Shown one piece after another: positions 52,774 through 63,190 of a stretch of DNA of 64,000 bases (within the stretch, counting starts at the first letter, position 1; each line of letters opens with the position of its first letter). The stretch covers positions 7,501 to 71,500 of the forward strand of contig NZ_KI912577.1 in the NCBI RefSeq assembly GCF_000519085.1, in the 5' to 3' direction. Position numbers and translations under genes: made by a program. Source of the DNA: Methylobacterium sp. 10. Its GTDB lineage: Bacteria; Pseudomonadota; Alphaproteobacteria; Rhizobiales; Beijerinckiaceae. The notes beneath the pieces are model-generated. The model was not told where the DNA came from. It made no database searches and was given only the letters and a program-made list of their open reading frames with translations.

Positions 52774-54807
52774 ATGGACCTCCAAGCTTCCGCGAGTCGA
52801 TCCCTGGCTCCCATCGCCTGCAAGCTGCCGCTTTACGGGAAGGCGGCGCCGTTCCTGCCCATGAGCCGCGCCGAGATGGACGCACTCGGGTGGGATGCCT
52901 GCGACATCGTCCTGGTGACGGGCGACGCCTATGTCGATCATCCGAGCTTCGGCATGGCCATCATCGGCCGGCTGCTCGAATCGCAGGGATTCCGGGTCGG
53001 CATCATCGCCCAGCCCGACTGGCACTCGGCGGAGCCGTTCAAGGCCTTGGGCAGGCCGAGGCTGTTCTTCGGTGTCACCGGCGGCAATCTCGATTCGATG
53101 GTGAACCGCTACACGGCGGACCGTCGCCTGCGAAGCGACGACGCCTACACGGCGGGCGGGGAAGGCGGCGCCCGCCCGGACCGCTGCACCATCGTCTACA
53201 CGCAGCGCTGCCGCGAGGCCTACAAGGACGTGCCGATCATCCTCGGCGGCATCGAGGCGTCGCTGCGCCGCATCGCCCATTACGATTACTGGTCCGACAA
53301 GGTGCGCCGCTCGATCCTGGCGGACGCGAAGGCCGATCTCCTCCTCTACGGCAATGCCGAGCGCGCCGTGGTCGAGGTGGCGAACCGCCTCGCGGCCGGC
53401 GCGGCGCCGCACGAGCTCGACTCGGTCCGGGGCGTGGCCCTGTTCCGCCGCGTGCCGGAGCACTACACCGAGCTGCCCGCCGACGATCTCGATTCGGCCG
53501 ACGAGGCCGCCAGCCGCCGCCCCGGCGAAACCGTGATCCGGCTCCCGGCCTACGACGAGGTCAAGGACGACAAGGAGGCCTATGCCCGCGCCTCGCGGGT
53601 GCTTCACCGGGAGGCCAATCCCGGCAATGCCCGCCCCCTCGTCCAGCGCCACGGCGACCGCGACCTGTGGCTGAACCCGCCGCCGATCCCGCTCTCCAGC
53701 GAGGAGATGGATTCGGTCTACGACCTGCCCTATGCCCGCGCCCCCCATCCGTCCTACGGCGACGCGAAGATCCCCGCCTGGGACATGATCAAGTTCTCGG
53801 TGACGATCATGCGCGGCTGCTTTGGCGGCTGCACCTTCTGCTCCATCACCGAGCACGAGGGCCGCGTCATTCAGAACCGCTCGGAGGCCTCGATCCTGCG
53901 CGAGATCGAGCTGATCCGCGACAAGACCCCGGGCTTCACCGGGGTGATCTCGGATGTCGGCGGGCCGACGGCGAACATGTACCGGATGGCCTGCAAGGAC
54001 CCGAAGATCGAGGCGGCGTGCCGGCTGCCGTCCTGCGTCTTCCCGGACATCTGCCCGAACCTGAACACCTCGCACGACGACCTGATCCGGCTCTATCGCA
54101 AGGTCCGCGAGGTGGAGGGCGTCAAGAAGGTGATGGTCGCCTCCGGCGTGCGCTACGATCTGGCGGTCCGAAGCCCCGAATACGTCGAGGAACTCGTGAC
54201 CCATCACGTCGGTGGCCGTCTCAAGATCGCGCCCGAGCACACCGAGCGCGGCCCCCTCGACCTGATGATGAAGCCGGGAATCGGCACCTACGACCGCTTC
54301 AAGGAGATGTTCGACGCCGCCGCCAAGAAAGCCGGCAAGAAGTACTACCTGATTCCGTATTTCATCGCGGCGCATCCTGGCACGACCGACGAGGACATGA
54401 TGAACCTCGCCGTCTGGCTCAAGAAGAACGACTATCGCGCCGATCAGGTCCAGACGTTCCTGCCCTCGCCCATGGCGACGGCCACGACCATGTATCACAC
54501 CGAGATCAACCCGTTGCAGGGCGTGCGGCGCGGCGGCAGCGAGCCGGTCGACGCGATCAAGGGGATGCGGCAGCGAAGGCTGCACAAGGCGTTCCTGCGC
54601 TACCACGACCCCGAGAACTGGCCCCTGCTGCGCGAGGCGCTGCGGGCGATGGGCCGGGCGGATCTCATCGGGCCGAGGCCGGACCAGCTCATTCCGTTCT
54701 CGCAGCCGCCGGGAACGGGCTCGGGCAAGGCGGGAGGCCAGCCGCGACCCATGCGCCATCCGGGCGCGCCGCGTTTCACCACCAAGGGCGTGCCGCTGAG
54801 GAAGTGA
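52774..54807 (+). CDS. YgiQ family radical SAM protein
   Basis: A 677-aa radical SAM protein. An N-terminal YgiQ_N domain (about 10-330, [20 protein letters not shown]) precedes the SAM core with [12 protein letters not shown] (Cys cluster near residue 348). The C-terminal part (about 480-640) includes the [25 protein letters not shown] region and a basic tail. Reaction unknown for the family. Normal length. ATG at 52774, convergent with the peptidoglycan-binding gene. Confidence 0.88.
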   Translation: MDLQASASRSLAPIACKLPLYGKAAPFLPMSRAEMDALGWDACDIVLVTGDAYVDHPSFGMAIIGRLLESQGFRVGIIAQPDWHSAEPFKALGRPRLFFGVTGGNLDSMVNRYTADRRLRSDDAYTAGGEGGARPDRCTIVYTQRCREAYKDVPIILGGIEASLRRIAHYDYWSDKVRRSILADAKADLLLYGNAERAVVEVANRLAAGAAPHELDSVRGVALFRRVPEHYTELPADDLDSADEAASRRPGETVIRLPAYDEVKDDKEAYARASRVLHREANPGNARPLVQRHGDRDLWLNPPPIPLSSEEMDSVYDLPYARAPHPSYGDAKIPAWDMIKFSVTIMRGCFGGCTFCSITEHEGRVIQNRSEASILREIELIRDKTPGFTGVISDVGGPTANMYRMACKDPKIEAACRLPSCVFPDICPNLNTSHDDLIRLYRKVREVEGVKKVMVASGVRYDLAVRSPEYVEELVTHHVGGRLKIAPEHTERGPLDLMMKPGIGTYDRFKEMFDAAAKKAGKKYYLIPYFIAAHPGTTDEDMMNLAVWLKKNDYRADQVQTFLPSPMATATTMYHTEINPLQGVRRGGSEPVDAIKGMRQRRLHKAFLRYHDPENWPLLREALRAMGRADLIGPRPDQLIPFSQPPGTGSGKAGGQPRPMRHPGAPRFTTKGVPLRK

Positions 54808-54900
54808 CGGGCTCGCCCGTGCGATAGCCAGATGCTTTGAAAGGCTTTCGGGGTTCTGCGCGCTGAGGCGGACGAACGGGAACACCACCCTTCGCGGGGC

Positions 54901-55022
54901 TACGGCATTCGTACATCTCATGGGATCCGCGGGTCCCCTCTCCTGGAAGGAGAGGGAGTCCGTCGCGCTTCACGTCGAACCCTTCTGGATAGGGGGAGCC
55001 AGCATCGACCAGATGCGTAAAT
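54901..55022 (-). repeat. MITE-like dispersed repeat, copy B
   Basis: Second copy of the element at 14842-14964, in opposite orientation. The centre forms a perfect hairpin CCCTCTCC, TGGAA-type loop, GGAGAGGG. Ends TACGGCATTCGTACATCT and AGATGCGTAAATCC are imperfect inverted repeats. It lies between convergent genes (YgiQ and the peptidoglycan-binding protein) and could act as their terminator. Confidence 0.7.
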
Positions 55023-55074
55023 CCAGTAGCCTCGCGGAGACCGCGAGCGGGTTCCGAACGCGGGATGCCTCGCG

Positions 55075-55824
55075 CTACCCCTTGGTCGAACCGGCGCGCG
55101 AGGCGAGTTCGCGCAAGGTGCGGCCGGCGGCGACGCCCTTCACCGGCAGCTTGCGGTCGCGCTCGAACTTCTCGATGGCCGCCCGTGTTCCGGGGCCGAG
55201 GACGCCGTCGGCGACGAGCGGTCCGTATCCGAGTTTCACCAGGGCCCGCTGCGCCTGCGCCACGGCCTGGTCGGGTTTCGGTGTCACCGAAGCCGTGGTC
55301 TCCCCGGCCTTGATGATGTCGGCGATGACGTCGCGCTTGGTGGACGGGGCGGCCGAAGCGGGCTTGGCCGCCGGTCTGGCCGCCTCGGTCGCTGGTGCGG
55401 CCTTGGGCTCGGGAGCGGCCTTGGGCTCGGGAGCGGTCTCTACCTTCGGCGCCTCGATCCTGCGCGGCGGGGCCTCCGCGACCTTCACCGGCTCGGGTGA
55501 CGGGCCGGCCGTGGTCTTGGCGGCGGTGCCCTTGCCGAGGGTGGGGAAGAGCGGCGCCGGATGGCGGCCTCCCTGGTAGCCCAGCGCATTCATGGCCACG
55601 GCCGCCACCGCGCCAATGGCGACCACCGAGCCGAGAACCTCCCCCGGCCTGCGCAGGCAGAGCCGGCCAAAGCTGCCGATGGCCGAGGCCACGCCGCGAA
55701 GCCAGCCGAAGGCGGGCCGGCGCGCGAGGGTGGAGGCGGGTTTCCGGCGCGGAGCGGCATTCGGCGCGGCCCTGGTCGGAACGACGATCTCGCGCTGGTC
55801 GCGCTTCGGCAGCGGTTCGCGCAT
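55075..55824 (-). CDS. Membrane-anchored peptidoglycan-binding protein
   Basis: A 249-aa protein. A basic N-terminus and one membrane helix (GEVLGSVVAIGAVAAVAMNA, about 62-81) precede an Ala/Pro/Lys/Glu-rich linker with repeated APEPKA units. The C-terminal PG_binding_1 domain is about 185-240 (AQRALVKLGYGPLVADGVLGPGTRAAIEKFERDRKLP, in pieces). It probably sits in the periplasm attached to the inner membrane. It follows the sensor kinase gene by 161 bp on the same strand. Confidence 0.8.
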   Translation of the reverse strand: MREPLPKRDQREIVVPTRAAPNAAPRRKPASTLARRPAFGWLRGVASAIGSFGRLCLRRPGEVLGSVVAIGAVAAVAMNALGYQGGRHPAPLFPTLGKGTAAKTTAGPSPEPVKVAEAPPRRIEAPKVETAPEPKAAPEPKAAPATEAARPAAKPASAAPSTKRDVIADIIKAGETTASVTPKPDQAVAQAQRALVKLGYGPLVADGVLGPGTRAAIEKFERDRKLPVKGVAAGRTLRELASRAGSTKG

Positions 55825-55985
55825 GGTCTATCCTCTCGAACGCGGAAGACGGCCCGACGAGTCGAGCCGACAACGGAAGACCGGCTCCGGCGAAACGCCG
55901 CGCCGGTACGGGCCGCGCGCACCGCGTCCGGGCCGTCGAAGCCGGGACGAGGTGCGCGTCGGGGTGCGGTGATCGGATGAGGTAC

Positions 55986-57863
55986 TCATCCCGCGCGCTG
56001 CATCGGAATGTAGCGTTCTCTCACCGCCTCGGGCGCGGGGTCGAACAGACCCATGGGCCGGCGCACCGGGACCACCGTCCCCTCCGGCACCGGCAGGGGC
56101 GCCGAGCGACGAATGCCGGTCCGGATCAGGGCCGGGGGAGCGGTGCTCGATCCGCGCCGGCAATCGATGGGCAGCGTCACGGTCACGCTGGTGCCCTGGC
56201 GTTCGGCGCTCTCGATGGAGATGCTGCCGCCATGGAGGCCGACGAGCCCCTGCACCACCGAGAGACCGAGTCCGGTTCCCTCATGCGTCCGGTCGTATCC
56301 GCTGCCGGCCTGGAAGAACGGCGCACCGATCCGGGGCAGGTCGTCGGCGCCGATGCCGATTCCCGTATCCGCCACCACGATGTCGAGATGCGACGCGCTC
56401 CGCCGGAACGAGACCTCGATCCGCCCGCCCGGCGCGGTGAATTTCACCGCGTTGGACAGGAGGTTGATGAGCACCTGGCGGCAGGCGCGCGGGTCCGCAT
56501 TGATCTCGATACCCGGCGCTTCGTTGCCGCGCACGAGGGTGATCCCGCCCTGATCGGCCCGCAGCTGCATCAGGTCGCAGCAGGTCCGCACGAGGGAGCC
56601 GACATTCATCGTCTCGGGGACGTAATCGAAATTCCCGCTCTGGATCCGCGACATGTCGAGGAGCGCGTTCACCACGTCGAGGAGATGGCGCCCGGAGCTA
56701 CCGATGATCTCGGCATATTCGCGGCTGCGCTCGGGGCCGAGGGTCATGGAGCTCTGGCCGGCGAGGACTTCCGAGAAGCCGATGATGGCGTTGAGCGGCG
56801 TGCGCAGCTCATGGCTGACCGTGGCGAGGAAGCGGCTCTTCAGATCGTCGGCGCGTTCGGCCTCGGCGCGCGCGCGCTCCAGCTCCTCCGCGTGGCGACG
56901 ATGCTCGCTGACGTCGCGGGTCACGGCGACCACGCTCGACCCCTCGACCCCGGACAGGGTGCCGGCGATGCGGTGGGCCCGCATCTCGGCGAAGATCACC
57001 CGCGGCTCGCCTTCGGCGCGCAGGGCCGCCGGGTCGAGATGCAGGCGGAACTGGACGGTCGCCGGCATACCGCTGGCGGCCACGTCGCTGATCGTCTGCA
57101 GAAGGGCGGGACGGTCTCCCACATGGACGCGGTCGAGGAGCCCGTATCCGCGCAGGCGAACGGACTCGACGCCGACGAAGCGGGCCGAGGAGGCGCTGGC
57201 TTCGATGATGCGACCGTTCCGGTCGTGCCAGGTGACGAGGTCGTCGATGGCCGAGAGCAGCATGCGGTCGCGCATCTCGTTGTCGCGCATCCGGGCGAGC
57301 CAGCGGCCCTCGTGGCGCAGATGCTCCATGGCCTGGGCGGCCACGTGACCGATGGCGGTGATGGCGAAGACCGGCATCGCCAGGGACCGGGACAGGTCGA
57401 GAAGAGGCAGCGAGAGGGAGCCGTGCGGCAGGAACGCAACGACGAGGGCGCCGATCATCGCGATGATGGCGGCGGCCAGCGTCGCCCGGCGCGAGCCGGA
57501 CACGACGGCCTCGAGGGGGATCGCCACCAGCCAGATCGCGGCGGCGGAGTTCACGCCGCCCGACATCAGGGCGAGGCAGACCACGAGGCCGGTGAGACCC
57601 GCCGACGAGATCGCATGGGCGACCCACAGGATTCCCGTCCGCGACAGGAACACGGCGGCGAAGACCGGCAGCATCAGGCTGGCGATGGCGAGGACTTCGA
57701 GGCCGGAGGGGACGCCGCGCCAGAGCAGGTAGGGCGGCAGGGCGGCCATCATCACGATCCCGGTGGCGAGGCGAGACACCAGGAACCGCTCGTGCCGGAA
57801 CCGCACGGCATCGTCTTCGACCACCGACTCGTGGACGAGCCCGGCGAGCCGGAGATCGATCAT
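55986..57863 (-). CDS. Membrane PAS histidine kinase, DivJ/PleC-like
   Basis: A 625-aa kinase. The N-terminal ~170 residues form about six membrane helices (from MIDLRLAGLVHESVVEDDAV onward, first helix near 36). A PAS/PAC domain is about 195-320. HisKA has the phospho-His in ATVSHELRTPLNAIIGFSE (about 350), and the HATPase has NLLSNAVKFTAPGG, DTGIGIG and GTGLGLSVVQGL. This layout fits Caulobacter DivJ, which phosphorylates DivK; the subfamily label is inference. The C-terminal 40 residues are Pro/Arg-rich. Start at 57863; the longer frame is upstream read-through. Confidence 0.83.
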   Translation of the reverse strand: MIDLRLAGLVHESVVEDDAVRFRHERFLVSRLATGIVMMAALPPYLLWRGVPSGLEVLAIASLMLPVFAAVFLSRTGILWVAHAISSAGLTGLVVCLALMSGGVNSAAAIWLVAIPLEAVVSGSRRATLAAAIIAMIGALVVAFLPHGSLSLPLLDLSRSLAMPVFAITAIGHVAAQAMEHLRHEGRWLARMRDNEMRDRMLLSAIDDLVTWHDRNGRIIEASASSARFVGVESVRLRGYGLLDRVHVGDRPALLQTISDVAASGMPATVQFRLHLDPAALRAEGEPRVIFAEMRAHRIAGTLSGVEGSSVVAVTRDVSEHRRHAEELERARAEAERADDLKSRFLATVSHELRTPLNAIIGFSEVLAGQSSMTLGPERSREYAEIIGSSGRHLLDVVNALLDMSRIQSGNFDYVPETMNVGSLVRTCCDLMQLRADQGGITLVRGNEAPGIEINADPRACRQVLINLLSNAVKFTAPGGRIEVSFRRSASHLDIVVADTGIGIGADDLPRIGAPFFQAGSGYDRTHEGTGLGLSVVQGLVGLHGGSISIESAERQGTSVTVTLPIDCRRGSSTAPPALIRTGIRRSAPLPVPEGTVVPVRRPMGLFDPAPEAVRERYIPMQRAG

Positions 57864-57954
57864 GGAAGCCAGGCCGCTGTAGATACGCAATACGCACACG
57901 CACAGCGCGAAGTGCCGTACTGGCCGCTTCGTCGCCCCTTGCTGGACTTGGACC

Positions 57955-58026
57955 CGAGTTCGACTTGAACTCGACTGATGCCAAACCTCGCAGACCCGAC
58001 TTAAGCGAGTGTTGCGCAGACCCGAC
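57955..58026. promoter_or_regulatory. Inverted and direct repeats upstream of the DivJ-like kinase
   Basis: CGAGTTC-GACTT-GAACTCG (57955-57973) is a perfect 7-bp inverted repeat. CGCAGACCCGAC occurs at 57989-58000 and again at 58015-58026, 26 bp apart, with TTAA between. Located in the 408-bp gap (57864-58271) between divergent genes, which holds no other recognisable feature. Confidence 0.35.
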
Positions 58027-58271
58027 CGATTGTTCGCGGATGCTTTCCGGTCCGTAACCGGACCTGTTCGGTGCAAGGTTCCTTTCGGGTCACATCGCCC
58101 GCTATCCACAGGGCCGGGCACGACATGCCGGTTCGCAGGGGCATGGCGGCAAAGCCGCGTTCACCATGGTTCTCGATATCCGAGGGCGCGTGAGAAGGGC
58201 TTTACGTTCTGCGCCGACGCTCGGTCGCAATGGGCCGCTCACGGCCGGCACCGAACCAACCCGGGACTTCC

Positions 58272-58553
58272 ATGTCGTTCCTTATTCGCGCCTGCCTGGC
58301 GATCGGCGTGCTCTCCTACCTCGCCGCCCATCGCGACGATCCGGCCCTCGCGGCGCGCCCGTCGGCGCCGTCCCTCGAGCAAACCGCGTCGGTCGCCTGG
58401 GAAGCATTGCCCCGCGAGGCGCGCGACAGGGCGCTGAGCCAGGGTGCCGACGCCCTGGTCCGGCAGGTGGCGGGGTCGGTCGGCGGCACGTCGCGCGATA
58501 CCCTGGCGGAGACCGATCGTCGTCCGGCATGGCGCGGCGTGGACGAACGCTGA
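58272..58553 (+). CDS. Small probable exported or membrane protein
   Basis: A 93-aa protein with a hydrophobic N-terminus (MSFLIRACLAIGVLSYLAAH) that could be a signal peptide or anchor. A helical, mildly charged body follows (SLEQTASVAWEALPREARDR). No family recognised. ATG at 58272 is preferred to the upstream in-frame ATG at 58230. Divergent from the DivJ-like kinase. Confidence 0.55.
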   Translation: MSFLIRACLAIGVLSYLAAHRDDPALAARPSAPSLEQTASVAWEALPREARDRALSQGADALVRQVAGSVGGTSRDTLAETDRRPAWRGVDER

Positions 58554-58581
58554 TCCCCGCCCTCGTGAGACGAACGGGGGT

Positions 58582-60702
58582 TCAGATCTCGTAGGACGCG
58601 GCCTGTCTCGCGCGCAGGACGTAGAGAGAACGCGGATCGAGGCGCAGGCGCGCATTGGGGGGAAACAGCGCCTGTCCGGCCTGGACGGTGCCCGTCGGCC
58701 GGGTGGTGTCGAAGACGATCATCCATGGCCCGCCGACGACCGGGGCAAGGGTGAAATCGATCGGCTCGTCGGCGGCGTTGATGAGGATCAGCAGGCGGTC
58801 CGCGCTCGGCAGGTCGTTGCCGATCTGCATGCCGAAGGCTTGCCGGTATCCGTCGCTCCAAGCCTCGTCGTCCATTTCCGCGCCGCAGGGCGAGAGCCAA
58901 TGGACGTCGCGCAGGGGTCCGTCGCCGATGATCGCACCGGTGAGGAAAGTCAGGCGGCGCAGGGCCGGCTGTTCCCGGCGCAGGCGGGTCAGGTTGGCGA
59001 TGAAGGCCGTAAGCCCGGGATCGGGATCAATCTCCCAATCGACCCAATTGACCGCGTTGTCCTGCGCATAGGCATTGTTGTTGCCGTTCTGGCTGCGCGA
59101 CCGCTCGTCCCCGGCGAGGAGCATCGGGACGCCCTGGGCCAGCAGCGTCGTCGCCAGGAGGTTGCGTTTCTGCCGTGCCCGCACGGCCAGGATCGCGGAA
59201 TCGTCCGTCGGGCCCTCGACGCCGTAATTGCGAGAGAGGTTGTGGCCGTGGCCGTCGCGGTTGTTCTCGCCGTTGGCGTGGTTGTGCTTCTCCTCGTAGG
59301 CCACGACGTCGGCCAGGGTGTAGCCGTCGTGGCTCGCCACGTAGTTGATGCTGGCGAGCGGCGAGCGGCCGGAGCCGGAGAAGATCTCCCGCGAGCCCGA
59401 CAGGACCTGCGTGAGCTTCGGCAGGACGCCGTGGTCGCCCCGCCAGAAGCCGCGGACGCTGTCCCGGAACTGGTCGTTCCACTCGGCCCAGCCGCGCGGA
59501 TAGGCGCCGAGCTGGTAGCCGCCCATGCCGATATCCCACGGTTCCGCGATCATCTTGGCGCGGGACAGGATCGGATCCTGTGCGATGGCCTGGAAGAAGG
59601 CGGCCTTGGGCGCAAAATCGTGCGGTGTGCGGCCGAGGCTGGTGGCGAGATCGAAGCGGAACCCCGCGACGCCGTAGGCGGTCACCCAGTGCCGCAGGGA
59701 ATCGAGGACAAGCTGCATGACCCTCGGATGGTCGAGGTCCAGGGTGTTGCCGCACCCGGTGCAGTCGATCTCCTGCCGCCGGTTCTCCGGGTTGAGCTTG
59801 TAATAGCTGGCATTGTCGATGCCGCGGAACGACACGGTCGGTCCGGTATGATCGGCCTCGCAGGTATGGTTGTAGACGACATCGAGAATGACCTCGATCT
59901 CGGCCGCGGCGAGTTCGCGGATCGCCGCCTTGAGGCCGCCGGTCCCGGCCGCTCCGAGATAGCGCGGCTCCGGCGCGAAATAGCCCAGCGGCGAGTAGCC
60001 CCAGAAGTTGACGAGCCCCTTCTCCACCAGGAACCGGTCATCGGCGAAGGCCTGGATCGGGAGGAGCTCGATCGCCGTCACGCCGAGCTTCAACAGGTGC
60101 TCGATGATCGCCGGATGGGCCAGGGCGGCGTAGGTGCCGCGCTCGGCTTCGGGGATGGCGGGGTGAAGCTGCGTCAGCGCCTTGACGTGGGCCTCGTAGA
60201 TCACCGTCTGGCCCAGGGGCTTGCGGATGGGATTGAGCGCGAGCTCGGGCAGGTCGGGCGCCGTCACCACCCCGCGCGGCATGAAGGTCGCGCTGTCGCG
60301 CCGGTCGATCTGGTCCTCCCGCTGGAGGCCGCGACGGTGCCCGTACAGGGAATCGTGCCAGCGGATGCGGCCCTGGATCTCGCGCGCATACGGGTCGAGC
60401 ACCAGCTTGGCCGGGTTGAAGCGATGCCCGTTGGCGGGCTCCCACGGTCCGTGGACCCGGTAGCCGTAGAGCTGCCCGGGAAACACGCCGCGCAGGTAAC
60501 CGTGCCAGACATCGTCGGTGCGGCAGGGCAGCGGGACGACACGGCTCTCATGGCGCTCGCCCGGCTCAAACAGGCACAGGTCCACGCCGGTGGCATTCTC
60601 CGAGAACAGCGCGAAATTGACACCCCGGCCGTCGAAATGCGCCCCGAGAGGCTCGGGCACGCCATCGTCGATGCCGATCATGGATGTCTTTCGCAGGTGC
60701 AT
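58582..60702 (-). CDS. glgX: Glycogen debranching enzyme
   Basis: A 706-aa GH13 isoamylase-type debranching enzyme that hydrolyses alpha-1,6 branches of limit dextrins. The N-terminal CBM48/isoamylase domain (about 15-110) precedes the catalytic barrel. Visible GH13 motifs are DVVYNHTCE (region I), GFRFDLATSLGR (nucleophile Asp), AEPWDIG (acid Glu) and NYVASHDGYT (transition-state Asp). Ends with a short beta domain. ATG at 60702; MIGIDDG at 60681 is an alternative. Followed, on the same strand upstream, by otsA, suggesting joint glycogen-trehalose handling. Confidence 0.93.
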   Translation of the reverse strand: MHLRKTSMIGIDDGVPEPLGAHFDGRGVNFALFSENATGVDLCLFEPGERHESRVVPLPCRTDDVWHGYLRGVFPGQLYGYRVHGPWEPANGHRFNPAKLVLDPYAREIQGRIRWHDSLYGHRRGLQREDQIDRRDSATFMPRGVVTAPDLPELALNPIRKPLGQTVIYEAHVKALTQLHPAIPEAERGTYAALAHPAIIEHLLKLGVTAIELLPIQAFADDRFLVEKGLVNFWGYSPLGYFAPEPRYLGAAGTGGLKAAIRELAAAEIEVILDVVYNHTCEADHTGPTVSFRGIDNASYYKLNPENRRQEIDCTGCGNTLDLDHPRVMQLVLDSLRHWVTAYGVAGFRFDLATSLGRTPHDFAPKAAFFQAIAQDPILSRAKMIAEPWDIGMGGYQLGAYPRGWAEWNDQFRDSVRGFWRGDHGVLPKLTQVLSGSREIFSGSGRSPLASINYVASHDGYTLADVVAYEEKHNHANGENNRDGHGHNLSRNYGVEGPTDDSAILAVRARQKRNLLATTLLAQGVPMLLAGDERSRSQNGNNNAYAQDNAVNWVDWEIDPDPGLTAFIANLTRLRREQPALRRLTFLTGAIIGDGPLRDVHWLSPCGAEMDDEAWSDGYRQAFGMQIGNDLPSADRLLILINAADEPIDFTLAPVVGGPWMIVFDTTRPTGTVQAGQALFPPNARLRLDPRSLYVLRARQAASYEI

Positions 60703-60842
60703 CGGCTCGGCGAACGCGAGCCGGGTCTCGGAACGGGGTTACGCAAGAACGATACCCCGGTACCCCGCCCGCCGCCTATCCCCGGCAACCGGCCGAGGGA
60801 GACAATAAGGCTCGCGCTGTCGTACCGATGAGGAGGTCGCCG

Positions 60843-62264
60843 CTACTCGGCGGCGGCGGCCGCGCGGGGCGGCTCGCGCTCGATGGTCCGGAAATTCTCC
60901 AGGTCGGTGAGGAAATTGCGCGCCCACCAATCCACGTCTTCGCGTGTCATGCGATCGACCATGGGCTTCCAGCGCTCGATCCGCTCCCCGCGCGGCATGT
61001 AGAGTGCCGTGCGGATCGCTTCCGCCACCTCGAACCGGTCGTAGGGGTTGACCAGCAGAGCCTCGGGCAATTGCCGGGACGCGCCTGCGAATTTCGACAG
61101 AACGAGAACGCCCGGATCGTCAGCCGTCTGGGCGACGATGTATTCCTTCGCCACCAGATTCATGCCGTCGCGCATGGGCGTCACCAGGCCGACGCGGGCG
61201 GCGCGATAGAGACCCGCCAGGACGGGGCGCGGATAGGCCTTCGTCACATACTGGATCGGCGTCCAGTTGGGCTCACCGAGCGCGCCGTTAATCTCGCCGA
61301 CGGTCTCGTTCACCTCGCGGCTGAGCTCCTCGTATTCCGGAACCTCGGTGCGGGATTTCGGCGTGATCTGCAGATAGACGACGTTGCCGCGCTGGTCGGG
61401 GTTCGAGGCGAAGAAGCGGTCCACCGCCTCCATGCGCTCGGGCACGCCCTTGGAATAATCGAGCCGGTCGACGCCGATGAGGAGCTTGCGGGTGCGAAGG
61501 CCCGCCATGGTCTCGCGGACGGTCTTGTTCGCACCGGCATTCTCCGCCGCCTCCTTGAACCCGGCCACATCGATGCCGATCGGGAAGCTGCGGATGCGGG
61601 TCCGGCGGCCGTCCACCATCAGCGAGCCGCCGCCGAGGGGGATCGCCCGCAACTCGTCGATGAGGTTGCGGGAGAGGTTGTGGACGTCCGGATCGGTCTG
61701 AAGGCCGATCAGGTCGTAATCGGCGATGCCGCGCAGGAGGTCGTTGCTGGCCGGCAGCGTGTTGAACACGTCCGCGGCGGGCCAGGGGATGTGATGGAAA
61801 TAGCCGATGGGGTTGGCGATGCCCAGACCGCGCAGCTCCGAGGCCAGGGGCAGCAGGTGATAATCGTGGACCCAGATGATGTCGTCCGGCTCGATCAGCT
61901 TGGCGAGCGCCCGCGCGAAGATGCGGTTGACGCGCTGGTAGCCGGCATAATCCGAGCGGGAGAATGCCCCGAGGCCGAGACGGTAATGCATGATCGGCCA
62001 GAGGGCGCGATTGGCAAAGCCGCTGTAATACTCGCGGTGGTCTTGGGGTGAGAGATCGACCACAGCGTATTGCACACGGCCGCGATCGATGAGCTCGGGC
62101 TCCTCGGACGGATCCTCGACGACTTTGCCGCTCCACCCGAACCACAAGCCTTCATAGGACGTGAAGGCCTCCTTGACGGCGACCGCCAAGCCCCCTGCGG
62201 CAACGGATTTTCCGCTGTCCTCGGGGATGGCCACACGGTTCGATACGATGACAAGGCGTGCCAC
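60843..62264 (-). CDS. otsA: Trehalose-6-phosphate synthase
   Basis: A 473-aa GT20 enzyme joining UDP-glucose and glucose-6-phosphate. [15 protein letters not shown] starts the GT-B N-terminal half, with GGLAVAV, the [15 protein letters not shown] motif (about 130), and the donor-side [15 protein letters not shown] (about 262) and [14 protein letters not shown] (about 365). The start is GTG at 62264. otsB (phosphatase) is not adjacent. About 140 bp precede glgX on the same strand. Trehalose is a stress protectant, in keeping with the stress-type operon upstream. Confidence 0.93.
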   Translation of the reverse strand: MARLVIVSNRVAIPEDSGKSVAAGGLAVAVKEAFTSYEGLWFGWSGKVVEDPSEEPELIDRGRVQYAVVDLSPQDHREYYSGFANRALWPIMHYRLGLGAFSRSDYAGYQRVNRIFARALAKLIEPDDIIWVHDYHLLPLASELRGLGIANPIGYFHHIPWPAADVFNTLPASNDLLRGIADYDLIGLQTDPDVHNLSRNLIDELRAIPLGGGSLMVDGRRTRIRSFPIGIDVAGFKEAAENAGANKTVRETMAGLRTRKLLIGVDRLDYSKGVPERMEAVDRFFASNPDQRGNVVYLQITPKSRTEVPEYEELSREVNETVGEINGALGEPNWTPIQYVTKAYPRPVLAGLYRAARVGLVTPMRDGMNLVAKEYIVAQTADDPGVLVLSKFAGASRQLPEALLVNPYDRFEVAEAIRTALYMPRGERIERWKPMVDRMTREDVDWWARNFLTDLENFRTIEREPPRAAAAAE

Positions 62265-62603
62265 TCAGCGGGCTCCGGTCCTCAGCGTGCAGCGCACCCA
62301 AGGCACGCCGGACAAGACATTCCGATGTTCAACGCGCGTAACGCGACCGTGATCCGTCCGATACAGCCGCGTCTGTTCATATTCCGTCAGCCAACCTAAC
62401 CGACCGCATCGTCCACGGCCAGGGCAGGGCGAGACGAATGTCGGTTCCGTAGTGGATCACGCGGCCCGTCCCCCGCCCGACGATGCCGCTTCACCATCGG
62501 TTTTGCGACGTCGAACGGTCTTATGGGAACGCGGCGCGGCGCGCATCGGCGGGGATGTCGCGCCCGGGCCCTCGTCCATCGTTCGACGATGAGCATTCCT
62601 TGC
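62265..62603. other. Intergenic region before the stress-type operon
   Basis: About 340 bp (part of a 406-bp gap) holding the otsA promoter (minus). Chance frames only; no RNA gene or strong repeat seen. Confidence 0.45.
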
Positions 62604-62629
62604 GGAACCGCGTCTGTTTCCATGTTGTT
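62604..62629 (+). promoter_or_regulatory. Probable sigma-EcfG promoter
   Basis: GGAAC, 17 bp, TGTT (one mismatch to CGTT), 42 bp upstream of the first gene of the three-gene operon. Confidence 0.5.
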
Positions 62630-62670
62630 GAAGAGCCACATGTGACATCGCCCAAGAGCGATCGAGGAGT

Positions 62671-63180
62671 ATGCCCGTGAACGCAAACCAACCAACTGGC
62701 CCGGCATCCGCGGCGAACGCCCCCGGGATCGGCTCCGGCGAGGCTGCTACTCCGACTGGCGATTGGCGTGCGCTGAAGGGCGATGTCGAGGGCATCGCCG
62801 ACGTGGCCGTCGAGCGCGGCCGGGGCTTCGTCGCCGCCGCGCGGGCCCAGGCTACCGATTATGCCGATCGCCGCAAGGGCGACGCCGCCCAGTCGGTGAA
62901 CGATATCGCCCAGGGCTTGCGGGATTCCAGCAAGTCCTTCGAGGAGCAGCCGAACATCAAGGCGTTCTTCGACAGCGCCGCCGAGGGTCTCGAACAGCTC
63001 GGCACCTCCATCGAGAACCGTAGCTTCGCCGAGTTCTACGACGAGGCGGAAGCCTTCGCCCGCCGCGCTCCCGTCGCCGTTGCCGTCGCGACCTTCGTGA
63101 CCGGCTTCGTCGTCTCGCGCTTCATCAAGTCGTCGAGCATCGCGCCCCACCGCGATGCCCGCGACGCGTTCCGCAGCTAG
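62671..63180 (+). CDS. Membrane-anchored helical protein of unknown function
   Basis: A 169-aa protein. Hydrophilic helical body (about 28-125, possible coiled coil) and a C-terminal membrane segment (APVAVAVATFVTGFVVSRFI, about 135-154). Start ATG at 62671 with GAGGAG upstream. Similar in layout to stress-induced membrane proteins of the Rhizobiales. Probably the first gene of an EcfG-dependent operon with the DUF1469 and DUF3618 genes. Confidence 0.72.
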   Translation: MPVNANQPTGPASAANAPGIGSGEAATPTGDWRALKGDVEGIADVAVERGRGFVAAARAQATDYADRRKGDAAQSVNDIAQGLRDSSKSFEEQPNIKAFFDSAAEGLEQLGTSIENRSFAEFYDEAEAFARRAPVAVAVATFVTGFVVSRFIKSSSIAPHRDARDAFRS

Positions 63181-63190
63181 GCCGGACGTC

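Noticed and set aside
52525..54921. 798-codon minus-strand frame opposite YgiQ
   Set aside because: Arg/His/Gly-rich antisense shadow; the plus strand encodes an intact radical SAM protein.
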